The notes under the pieces were generated by a model. It made no database searches and had not been told where the DNA came from. It saw nothing but the letters and a program-made list of their open reading frames with translations. The translations under genes were made by a program, and so were the position numbers. This document shows, piece after piece, positions 49,043 through 62,274 of a DNA stretch of 64,000 nt (positions are counted from its first letter, which is position 1; every line of letters begins with the position of its first letter). The DNA is from Glandiceps talaboti (lineage: Eukaryota; Hemichordata; Enteropneusta; Spengelidae): NCBI RefSeq assembly GCF_964340395.1, contig NC_135553.1, forward strand, positions 9,137,501-9,201,500. The letters run 5' to 3'.

Positions 49043-52000
49043 CAAAAATATTCAGGGGTCATGTTATTGTATTGGCAGTAGTATGTGCTGTATCAAGTGC
49101 CTTTTTTGTAATAATTTTATTGCATACAGCCACACCCCCTTTCTTATTTTAGTTTCATTTCAGTTTTAATGACCAGACCAATTCTACTGTATATCTGTTG
49201 TATTTTGCTTCAGTGACCCTGGAATGCCAATCTATCTTATGACATGCTTTTTGTTCCAGCTATCTTGTTCAAACCCTGGAATTTCAATTCGAACTGTGAC
49301 ATGTTTTGTGCAACTTTGGTCTGAGCAAGTGTAATTAGAACTTTCCCCAGTTATCTCAGACTCAAGACGGTATCATTTATAGTAACAGTACTGACAAGTT
49401 CTATGATGGAGTACATTACTCACCTGTAGCTGTACTATTTCACCATCTCTCTGCTTCACTTGTGACTGTAGACTTTCTATAATGGCAGTAGCAGATCCTG
49501 ACATGACGTTTTCATACATACTACCTGTCATGCTGGCTGACATACTCTGTTCTAGAATCTCACCCTATGATAAAAACACAACATAATTGAGAGGTGAAAA
49601 CACCTGAAAAATCCCAAAAACTAGAACAATTAAAATATGTGTCTGCAATATTTCAGTTACCAGGCATTGGTGATTTGGAACAATCTCAATATTACTGGGT
49701 GTTTGTGGGTAATAAAATCTACCTGAGTCAATGGTAGTAATATTACTGGGTGTTTGTGGGTAATTACACCTACCTGAGTCAATGGTGGTAATATTACTGG
49801 GTGTTTGTGGGTAATTAAACCCTACCTGAGTCAATGGTGGTAATATTACTGGGTGTTTGTGGGTAATTACACCTACCTGAGTCAATGGTAGTAATATTAC
49901 TGGGTGTTTGTGGGTAATTACACCTACCTGAGTCAATGGTGGTAATATTACTGGGTGTTTGTGGGTAATTAAACCCTACCTGAGTCAATGGTAGTAATAT
50001 TACTGGGTGTTTGTGGGTAATTACACCTACCTGAGTCAATGGTGGTAATATTGGAGTAGAGGTCAGAGGTTCACTTGTAAAACTGGCTGATCTTGATAAT
50101 GTAGGGGTTTCAGGTTGGCTGTTAACTTTCAAGTGAACACTCGTACTCAGTTCCTCCATCTTCTTCTCCTGTGAAAGAAAACCAATTATGACTGTGGTAA
50201 AACCATAAAATATACAGGGTTTTGTCAGTAACAGTGTGTAGTGCAGGTTCATATCAAGTCCTTGATACATCAAATTCAGCATTTTATTTTTAAAAATCCT
50301 ACTTAAAAGCAACGTAGCAGTAGCAAAAACTCTTGGTCAAAGTGAACTGATTCCTACATTGGAAATTATAATAATTATGTGTACAGCTTAGTTCCATTGT
50401 TGCCATTAGTCAAGTATTCAGCAACCCATCACCTTAAACCATTAGATTTTTGTAAGGCTAAGAAATGCATTGTTTGTGAACGTGTAGGAGAAGTACTGTA
50501 TTATCTCTTCCTTTCATGAATTGTACAAGAAACATTTTCGATAAGTTGCAAATGTGGGTTGACAGTGTACACAAGCACTCAGTGACTAGTTAAAGGCAAA
50601 GATTCAGTAATCTCAGACAGGTACAAGTCCAACAGTCAAGATTAGTTTTTACTGTACATGTGTCACTTTGTGAACAACAAGGAAAAATACCAAGATATCT
50701 CTTACTTTGCTGAATTGTACAAGAAACATCTTTGAAGAGTTGAAAAATGGTAGTTGAAAGAAGATAGAGAGGTTGCAGGGTTCCAAGTTAGTATTTGGCG
50801 ACAAAGATTCAGCAATCTCAGACACACAACAGTCTCCCTGGTAAAGATTAGCTGCCAATATCACGTCTCAGTTCTTGACAATTTCAAGTCAGTTTGATGA
50901 GTGACTGTACTCATCAGGTAAACATGTGCATGACTAATTTTGTACACATTTTCACACCCCTCAAATACAACAAAGATTATTCAAATTACACATGTTTTAC
51001 TAATTTGACAAAATATTTCCTGCTACATTATGTACAAATGCTGTTTGGCTACTCAATGTATGTTTGGTTTGTTATTGGTAAATGCACAGGTGTTGCTGAA
51101 CTAATATGCTAAGTTCATTACTTTCAGTGTGCTAATATGTAAATTAGCTTCTTGCTAGTAGAACTACAGGTGTCATTCTACTATGGTATGCAGATTTCCT
51201 GAAATGGATCAATGTTAAGTGGCTTCTCTTTACAAACACCAGATGTGAAGCAAATTATAGCTCTGCATTATTTCACATTATCAGCACACATGTGGCTAAT
51301 TTAATTTCTCCACATATTGTTAATATGTAAATTTTTCTTTCTTATTTTCAGAGATCAGCTAATTGTGATAAAGCAGAAGTTATTTTGTCTAATTATGCAT
51401 ATAAATCAATCAGACAATCAATCAATCAATCAATCAATCAATACCTGTTTACCTTATCTTTCAGAGCTTCTTGTGCTAGTAATAATTTCTTCTTTTCTGT
51501 ATCAACTTTCAGTCTTTCCATTTCGACTTGTTTTTCCAGCAACGCCTTGTCTCTCTCTAGATCCTCTATGGCCTTGGAGTAGGTATGTCTGACTGTGTCT
51601 AACTGTACAGCTTCTCTGGATAACACATACAAAAAAACAAAAACATGAAACGTTAACAAATGTGACAGTTTGAGATAGTCATATCCACACACACATTTCA
51701 TCATATATACTCTATATGTAACTATCATTTACATATCGGAAGCTGCACAACACCATGTCCTCACTACTTACATAAAGTCACTTTTGTCTAGGCTTAACAG
51801 ACATGAAGAAACGTCCCGAGCTCTGCTAATGAAAGGACGAACTGACAACATATCAGAACCCTAATCGTCATCTACATATTTCAGGACACTGTGTATAATA
51901 CCATGATCATGCTACAGTAACTTCACTTACATGAACGGAGATCTGTCTGTGATTGCAGCGAAATAGGAAAACATTTTGCGCGCCTTTTTTCATGAAATGA

Positions 52001-55000
52001 TTACTGTTGATAAATCCTGCGTTATACAAGTGTATCGGAAAACAAACTGAAGATACATTGATCAACGGCACGTTTTAACACGCATTTACTAAAAAGTCAT
52101 AAATATCTATTTTGCATATTCCATTATACAACCGTGTCAGACATGTCATGAAACATGCTTTCCTTTGTTAGAATAAATCTGGTATTTCAAAATAAACAGA
52201 ATGAAATACAACAATAGAATAAGTTGCAAATGTAGTCCACATTATTGGTAGTGGTATAACACGCATTTCAACACTATTGTTCTTGTCTTTATTACACCAT
52301 ACCGCACGAGATCATTCTATTGATAAAAATCATTTCATTTGGATCATACATGTACAGCAAAATTGAAGGGATATTGCACTCAAGGGAGCACTTAATACAA
52401 CAAACACATAATCTGTCAGTGTTACAATCAGATATAATCCCAATTTTCTTCATTCAGCTAAGGTAAATATGAGTGACCTAAGGAGCCTGTTACTATGTGT
52501 CAATAGACAAGTACTGGGTAGTGACAAAACCCTTAGGTCATGAGTATTTTCTGGCTGAAAGAAGAAAAATACTGGGGAATAAATCAAATAATTTCAAATA
52601 CTTTGATTCATATTTTGAGCACCACAGAACCAATGATGTAGACACACGTTGTTGTGACATAGAATGACTAGCCCATATTTTGTGTTCAAACATGTTCAAC
52701 CTGGCTTGTTTGTGGTATAATATTGCTCATCAGTAATTTTCCTCTGCTCTTTATGTAACACAGTAATCAATAAATATAACTCTATGAATTTATGAAGGCC
52801 ATACATTATACATCGGAAATTGCATAAAATCAATTTGCATATAAGTCATGTCAGACACAACCAAAAACCATAAGAAACCCACAACATCCAGAGTACATGT
52901 ACACTCCAAAATAATATTACCCATAGTAGCAGTGTTCTCCCTTGGTATTCTTCTGACTGTGTGGTTGATTTACATAAATATTTGCATATCATTATCATAT
53001 ATGTCTACACACTTATACCCTGTGCAGACTAAACAGTCTGAGTTTTCAATATTATGCTGACCAAAATTTTGTAACAGTCAACAAATGAATGTTCAAATTC
53101 TTATTACCTAAAATGGAATTTTACCACTTGAACAACAATTCGATTCTTTGTTCAACACCATGACTTCCCCTCAACTTGCTACACACATGTATTACTATCC
53201 ACACATGTGAATATGTCAACCTTGCTCTATTTTGACCCTTAAGTATGATGTAAAGTTCTATTACAGGTACAACAAGAATTATACAAATATACTATAAAAA
53301 GAGGCGAACTGACTACTCTTGCTTTATCCAGACTTTATGTGAAAATCTTCAACTACTGTTTTACATTCCCTTTGTCATACTTCAAAAGTATGTAGTAACA
53401 AGTCTTCTACTTTGTCGGAGACATAGCCCCCACCTCCAATAATAAATATGTTACTAGTAACAAAGCGATATCTTACCTGTTTTTATATTCCTCCAAAGAT
53501 TCAATCTTTGTTCTTTCCATCTCCAACATCGCTGACAGTTTGACTTTCTCTTGTCTTAGTAACGTCACCTGTGATTCAAGGGCAGCTAATCTAGAGTTCA
53601 TTTCAAGTGAATTCTCTGTCACCATCCGTTCCTTCTCTAGGGCTGATGCTAGTTGAGTTTGTGCTTCATTCAATCTCTCTGTCAGACTTCTTTCAATTCT
53701 CTCCCAGGAATTAGATTGTGTTGTAAATGTAGACTGTAGGTTCTCTATTTGTCTCAACAAAGGTCTGGTAGCTACAAATTGTCAAAAGTCGAAGAAAAAA
53801 AATAAAATTTTACAATTATCGTTTCAGTAATCAAAGAGAAGTGACAAACTCTCCTCTATTTTGACATGTTGGGAATTACTCCCAACTATTTTTTTTATAC
53901 ATAGTACACAAACACAGACACAATTCTACACACTTCCATTCAGGTTTGGGACTGCATGACAGGGCGATGTTGCATACTTGCTTTCATGTCACTGTAGAAC
54001 TGTCAAGGTTTCTGAGTCAGTCCATAGTCCATCCCAGAGTCACCCACGCCTAGCAATGCATAGCACCTGTAAGTTCCATGTTAGGAATAGTCATGACACA
54101 AGTAATTTTTCCAGGAGTGCCCCAATTTGCACTCGTCTTGTCTTTTCTCATATGAACATTTTGCAAGAACTATTGGATATACGATCTAAAATCATTATGT
54201 AACTATTACTTTATTAATACAAAAATCAAATCTCATAAACACTTGGTAATCATTGCCTGTACTTACCAGCAGTCACACTTTGACTAAGTTCTTGGTTCCT
54301 GTATTCAGCTTCCTGTAATCTTTGTTGTAAATCTCCTATCTCTAGTCTTAGATTGTCTTCTTTCCTGGCATATATCTGTTCTGCTCTACTCAGACTCATT
54401 CTAAGGTCATTCACCTGAATGTGAGGAAGGTATACAATTTAAGATTGTGATGATATATATTAACATTACAATCAAAATCATGAAATTTGGATCTTAACAA
54501 CAGTGCTACATTTGATTGTTAAGCCCAACAAAAATCTGTCTGATGAGAGGAGGGTAAATACCATTCTGATCCAACTCAGCAAACATACACACACATCAGA
54601 TATCCATCAGATATCCAACAATTTTTTTCTGTAAAAATCACACTTTAGATAAGGTACTATTCTTTTGTGTATACTAATATTGCCAATGTGCAATATAAGT
54701 TTTACAAAATATCGTTGACGTTTCTATCTATGTCCTTATACATTAGCTGAATTATTGCACACTGACAAAAAACTAATTACTGAAAGTCTAAAATCTACGC
54801 CACAATTTTATGAACCACTCACTTGAACTGCTAAACTGTCCTGTTCATGTCTTGCCTCTTGTTGAGCCCGTTCCAATGCAAATCGGATTTCTTCCTTGGC
54901 ATTCATCTCAGCACTAAGCTGTGCTTCTTGTATTTTACTCTCTTTACTGGCTATGGTTCTATGAAGTTCAGCTATCTCCCTGTTAAATAACAAAATGAAA

Positions 55001-58000
55001 CATCAACATTGACATAATATATTCACACACAGTGTTTTCATGGAACTTTTTCACACAAGGTCTGCAGAGACACCTTCTGTAGTTGGTGATTACTAGGGAC
55101 TCAGCGACAACATCTTGGTCTGAGAATGATTTACATGATATCAAGATGCTGATGATCAGAAATTTTAACATAGTTTGACCACCAGGTCACTTTGTCTATA
55201 TCCTTTTCTTTATCAGGTCAGTAAACCATTGTAATAAACAAGACTGATCTAATATTTCAATGGATATCCTCTAGTCCACATATAAAACTGTGACATCATT
55301 ACTTGCACAACGAAATCTTGCATTCAGTTCAATTTATGATGATCTAAATTTCTTAGCAATTAAAGGCAAATAATTGTGATAACAAAATATTTTTAAAAAG
55401 GCAAACACTAAGTACATTGTACCTTCATTCAGTTGAGCAACGCAATAGAATACATCAGCATTGCATCTCCCCTACCCCATCCCATCCAACCCCTCCCCCA
55501 TCCCCACCCCCAACCAGTACCATACTTTGTACTTACTTGTAGGATGCATCTAATGCAGACTGCGTACTTCTCACTTTATCCTTTGCATCTTCCAACTCAC
55601 TGTTCAGTGTATTGATTTGTTTCTCTTGTAACTCTACAGCTACACTTAATTTAGAAATACCGTCTGAAAGACAAGGATAAATGAAAACAACATGTGACAT
55701 CTATGCCAAGTTGTAGGTGGAATGTCAATATTTGATGCATCTTGGAGTTATGAAAGAGCTGTAGATATAAAATATTCTCATACGTTAGACACTGAGTAAC
55801 TACTTATAAATCGATTCTTAATTTTAATGCTTAGTGCTGAGGTCAGGGGTCAGACATGATTAGCATAGCTATTTTCTAACTCCTGTTATCCGTTCTGATT
55901 GTTTTGCTTCTTATGTATTTACGTTTGTCATGTCTTCTTTTTTTTGATCGGGTAATAAAAGATATTGTATCATATCATATTTAATGAGGTATTATGAACT
56001 ACCACTAGACTGAAAGATCTGTTGGTGATCTGTTGTTGTGTACACTTCATTAATCACTTCATACAGTATTTAGCTAGTGGGAACATAGCTTGACAAACTA
56101 AAGGCATTTTCATAATTATGGGTTCTACGGAGTAATTTCATGATTTCACATCACACAAATTTCACTTTATTGGAGTCAGCAGACATTAGATGAAGAGCAC
56201 AGGAGCACCATCAGCATTTAATCATTCAGTCTAGAAATATCTGTATCTCAATAATCAAATCCTTCAAAGACAAAATCAAAGAAACACACATCAACATATT
56301 CTTACCTTTCTGTTTCTTATCAATGCCCTCCTTTCCATCAAGGACCTCCTTCAAGTGTGTTACTTCAGCTTCTAGGCTATCTAGTTGCTTTCTGAACAAG
56401 AACAATAAGAGAATGGAAGAAATTTAAAGTTTCTCATCCTCTGAAAGTCGATTTTGTTCATTTAAAATGGATGGTTTTTCTCATTTCATTTTGTGGGTCA
56501 TTCCTGCCTAGCAGAGTACCATACAGTCCTACAAGTATAAACTGCTGTGTTTGTAGTGGCTGCACATAAGAAAGCGTGAGTGCAATTCTCACAACTTCTT
56601 GAGACTCTGTGAGATTTTCTTATACTACTTTCATGTACTATTTGAGAACATATAAGATTGTCACACCCAATCTAGAATTCTGCTTACTGTATACATAATT
56701 GGATATTTCTGCAAATGCCCAGGGCACTGACATTGCCTAAATGTTCACTTTGCCTACTTACAAATCGATAACATTTTCACATGAAATTCATGCGATTGCA
56801 TTATGTTTTGTACTCTGATATTGAGATGACCAATGAAATTTGACATGATTTCATTCTCATACTTGATATACTAGTATAAGACTACTACACTTACTTCTGA
56901 TATTTGTTGAGATTTTCAGTGAACCCATACTTGATATATTTGAAGACTACTACACTTACTTCTGAGACTTGATGAGATTTTCACTCTCTTTCTCTTTCAC
57001 TCTGAGTTTCTTGATGATATTGGAATTCTGTAATTGTTGTTTGGATAACTTCTCACCCTCCTCCATCAAGCCTTCAATCTGTTCATCTTTCTCTTCCAGT
57101 AACCTAGCAACCCTGTCTTCATTGGATCTAAATGACAAAGTAGCACAAGTTGTTTAAAATGATAAGCTATACATTCTGTGCACTTCAAAAGAATTTCTAC
57201 TTGTTTTTTACCAATTTAACTAAGAATCCATGCAATGTGTAATGTGGAAGATTTAAGTTGTGAGAACCACATCAAATTTATCATCAGAAAGATCATAATA
57301 ACAATGGACATCCCTGCTGTGTGAGACATCTACTTAGCACAGCAAAATACAGCACACAGTATATATCTAGTACAAAACAATACAACACAGCACAGCACAG
57401 CACAGTTCAGTAAAGTAAAGCAAATTTCAGTAAACTTAAGCACAGCGAAGCACAGCACAGCACAGCACAGCACAGTGCATTGCAGTAGTGCAGTTCAGTG
57501 CAGCACAATACAGTACACTACAGCACAGTACATCAGTGACGTACAGTACATCACATTACAGCACAGCAGAATACGAAAACAAATGTCAACATCAGCTGTA
57601 AAAATTGCAAATCTTTCTCAAAATTCAAATTAACAACAGTTATTTATACATACTTGTCTTGTAGCTGTTGATATGTGATCTGAATTTCTTTCTTCAACAT
57701 GTCTCTTTCCTAACAAGAAAGGATAGCAAGCAACAGTTTAATTGAACGAATGGTGAGATGTGCTTCAAAATCTACAAAAACCATCTTCTGTTTAGAAACA
57801 CATGTTACATGTTACAATATTAAAATACATGTACAGAACAGGAATAATGGGGTAGAATGCTACTAGTATTACAACAATTAACAATACACACATATAATAA
57901 TAATGTCGGTTTTTATATAGCGCTTTTGAAATTTCCCACTCTGTGTTCAAAGCACTTTACAATTATTACCCCTGGCTTGGATCTATAGTGGCACAACGGC

Positions 58001-61000
58001 CCTTTATACTTCCTCAACTCCCTGGGGAGAATACAATTCATTGCAGTATTTATAAGTGCATAGGATTAAAGCATTGACATTGCAACCTCTATCGTACCTG
58101 GTACCCAAATATACAGCTGGGTGGACTGAGGCACGATCGTGGTTCAAATTTTGCCCTGGGACTTTAGCCACTAAGAAACAAATGGCGGCAATGGGGTTCA
58201 AACCTGCAACCTGCAGATTCCAAGCCGACCACTCTAACCATTCACCCATCATGACTTCATATAAGAATGATGCCAATGTCAATGATCATTAGTATGCAAT
58301 CTCATTTCTAAACATCTCATAATATATTTGCATTACTGTTGTTTTAAAGTATAGGTGCATTGTGTTTTTTATTACAAGCAATATTCACCCTTGGTCCCTA
58401 AAGTCTACTGTGAGTATTTGGTGATAGAGTACTTAGTGATAAAATAATACCTTAGTCACAGACTGAAACTTCTTTTCCATAGATGATAAACGCTGCGTAA
58501 ACTCTTCAGTTACAATGTTTAAATCTTCCAACTCACTCTCCCTGGCTTCTTCAGATTGTTTAAGTTGACTGTAAAACAGAAAATAAAACATTTTTGAAAC
58601 CACAACATTTAATGCACCTGGTTCTAGGAATTGCAAGTCAAGAAAGTCAGCTGATTTCTATGCAGTGAAAAAATGAACCCCCTTTAAATATCTGAAAAAG
58701 ACTAAGAACACTTTCCAGAAACATACAGTTTAATACGGTTTCTTTGCTTTTATTAACTAATACTTCCGGTACCTGCACTCAGTGCTACTATCTCACCTTC
58801 TAAGTATACTACTGGATTCCTGTAGGTCCATATTTTCTTTACTGAGAGTCAGAACTTGGTTTTCCCTTGCTTGAAGAACCTCAGCCATTTCAGCCAATTT
58901 CTGAAATTAGTGTGAATAATAATGATACGAAAACACATTAAGTAATGGATATTGATATGAACAGGTCAAATTGAATGTACACAGGATGGTACAAGTTACA
59001 ATTGGGTATTACAATTGTGTAATATACATGCTCGTTCATTTCAGAATAAGAGGAATGACTTTGGGATCTACCATATTGGGGTAGGGTAAAATATAAAATA
59101 CAAGCAAGTTCCTTTTCTGCAAATACATTTAACGGTGGGGAGAGATTTACAATACAATAATGTTGATTTTTATATATAGAGATCACAGTGTTTTATTAGT
59201 ACTCCTAGTATGAACCTAGAATAGCACAAAGGCCCTTTATATTTCAACTCCCCAGGAAGTATAAATCCTTTGTAGTGTCTGTAAGTGCATACGATGAAAT
59301 CATTCACATAGCAACCTCTATCATACCAGGTCCCTAATTATACAGCTAGGTTGACTGGGGCACAATAGTGGTTCGAATCTTGCCCAAGGACAAATGGCAA
59401 CAGTGATGCTCGAACCTGCAACCTACAGATTCCAAGCTGACCACTCTAACCACCAGACCATCAGAATTCCACTTTATACTTCAATTTATGTACATGAAAG
59501 GATGTATTTCCGTGTGATGCAAAAATGCTTACTAATTTTTTTACATTTCAGAAACATACTTTTTACCTATCAAACTAGCCTATTTACCAACAAATTTAGT
59601 TTTTTTTTGCCTCTATAGGAATTTGGCCTTCAGTTATTATTCACAAAACATAAGGAAAATATGAGGCAAATATTTGTACCCATTATCCCATTGTTAAGAT
59701 GATACCCTATATAAACACACACTCTTACAATAACAATATTAGAATTATAAACTAAATATACACAAAACTGATAAATGTACATTGCATTATGTACATGTAT
59801 ACCTCAGAACTTTTGAACAAAAACCACTCCTCATAATAACCCATAAATAATACATAGGACCCAACAGTAATAATAGCAACGATTTTTTCTTCTTCATTTT
59901 TTCTATGTGTTCATATGAATATATGGAAATCAATGTAAACATGTATTCATATAATATTCTATTTAAATATGGCTGGTAATATACCTTACTGTATAAATAC
60001 ATTTTTTCAAAATTCCCAAATTTCCAAAAAAAATGATTATTATAGTTGTACATAATTCCATATTTTTTTATTTTTAACCTTAGAATACAGTAAACGACAT
60101 TGAAACATTTCTCTGACACCACTCAAAGTATTCATACATTTTATTTCCTACATTTATATGCACTGGTGATCTTGTTAATCTTGTACCAGCTGTAGACAAT
60201 CAGCCCATCAATAGCTACCAATTCTAGTTATCAAAACCTGCCCCAACGTATAGCTGTTTATTCGTATGACGTTCTGCAGACTTATTCACTATAGTTTCCA
60301 ATGTATGTAATGTATTTGCATAATCTGATGGTCTGAGACTTTCCTTTTGATATTTAACTATGTGGAATAGACTAGAGCAAACCTAGCTATTATATATGAA
60401 TTTAATATCATTTACCAATACCAGCTGTAACATTTGAACATACAGAAAACCCTGTGCCAATGTGGCACACCTTGGTGTATTTGCATAAAGTGCTTGGGGT
60501 GTTATCGGTGGCTGTAATGTCATAAGTGAAGTGAGTGAATGAAAGTGTAGCAGAAAACACTGCAAGTATGAAGGGTGAAAATACTCCACACGTTCACACT
60601 GGCACGTTTACATCTTGGAGTTTTATTATTTTTACATATGTTTATCCAAAGCAGTAAATCTTATGAAAATATAACTGATGGTCATGTGATTAATGTATAT
60701 GGAACAATCACGTACTCATTTGCATACTTGTGAAGAATGCAATGTTTTCAGTATTAAAACTACCGTGTACATATCAATAACATGTGAACTGATGCAAGTA
60801 ATCACTGGTACATATGTTATAGTAAACATTCTGATTTTAATATGCTATCAAAAATATGGCATCATGTACTATACAAAAAATTTCTTTACTTTTTTAATTA
60901 TTATTTAGTAATACCATATTGCTAAAACTGCGGCTGCTTAGCCACAACGATTTGTTAATGTTATGGTACTGTTTGTAATTATTCAAATGTCTAATAATTT

Positions 61001-62239
61001 ACCAGAGTTTTTTTTTATCAATCTATTACAGATGATGAACACAACTTCTAATACAAAACCTGTTCAAACCAAACAGCTAATTTTTTTTACAAATATTATT
61101 TACCATTACCATTACCCTTTCTTTACTTTTTTTTTTTACTTTCCAACTTTATTATGTTCACCTAACGTGTGCTAAAACCAGCAAACGGATAGTTTGACAA
61201 AGGCTGTCAACCTAAAAAAGATGAAACTTTACTCATAAGTAATTAAAACCCTTAGTCGGGATACAAGAAGTAATTATAACTAGTACTTTATCACTTTCAT
61301 TTAGTACAGAAGTAACAAAGAAATAATGCTTGCAGACATACATCACTCACACAACAAAATGTCATGGATGAGAAGTATCGGTACATCCCCTCTGTATCAT
61401 GTATGTATCAACTGAATGTATGACTTTGTATACAGTAAATCAATTAAAAAGTCTACAGCTGCTACGGAATTAAAAATTGACACACAGTTCTCCATACATA
61501 GTACTTACTATAGTATTGCACATCCAGACACCATTGAGAAAAAACTTGACACAAAATGGATGAGTTTTTAGATCAATATACACCACAACCCAATGAATTA
61601 TGACATACCTCTAGTAGGTTCTCAGACTGTTCACACACAGTGACAGAATCAGAGTTGAGGTCTGATGTACTTTCATCAGTTTCATCAGAGTCCTGATATA
61701 TGCCAAGCAGTCAGTCAGTCAAGCACAAGTCAAAGATAGAAGTACATGTATACATGCCATGTCAGCTTTGTTACCATGGAAACTCAACATGTCACATGAT
61801 ATGTTACAGTAGTCATGCGTACACCACACCATAGTAGACAATGATTGACATACATGTCTAGAAAAAAGTAGAATACACCGGCCATACCAGAGTACACCAA
61901 ACTCAGTAAAACCACAACTAAATAAACCATGCATAAACCTTTTAAAACCTGTCAAAACCAAACACCTGCTTATAAATTTGCTGATCTAACCATCAAAACT
62001 TACAAAAATTTTACAATCCAACCTGACCAAACCAATTATACCAAACATAGCTAACTATAATCTAGCCACTAACTTATAGCCACATATAACTAATCATAAC
62101 CTAGCCAGTCATAACCAAACATAACCTAAACATGATTGATCCACCTACAAGTATTGGATTTGCTAATACTAGTGTACAGTACACATGGATGGAGGCCATT
62201 CCTGTAGCCCTCATTGAGTGCATATTGGGTGGACAGATC

Positions 62240-62274
<35 letters not shown>

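Noticed and set aside
49565-50312. Long ORFs through the TMF1 donor array as a separate protein
   Set aside because: They are the TMF1 exon plus read-through of the minisatellite intron; repeated THKHPVILLPLTQ comes from the 51/52-bp unit.
58190-58260. Functional tRNA gene on the minus strand
   Set aside because: A- and B-box-like motifs are present, but the cloverleaf stems are degraded and the sequence continues into a SINE body.
58056-58292. 78-codon plus-strand ORF
   Set aside because: Antisense reading of SINE copy 3; the same motif recurs in SINE copy 4.
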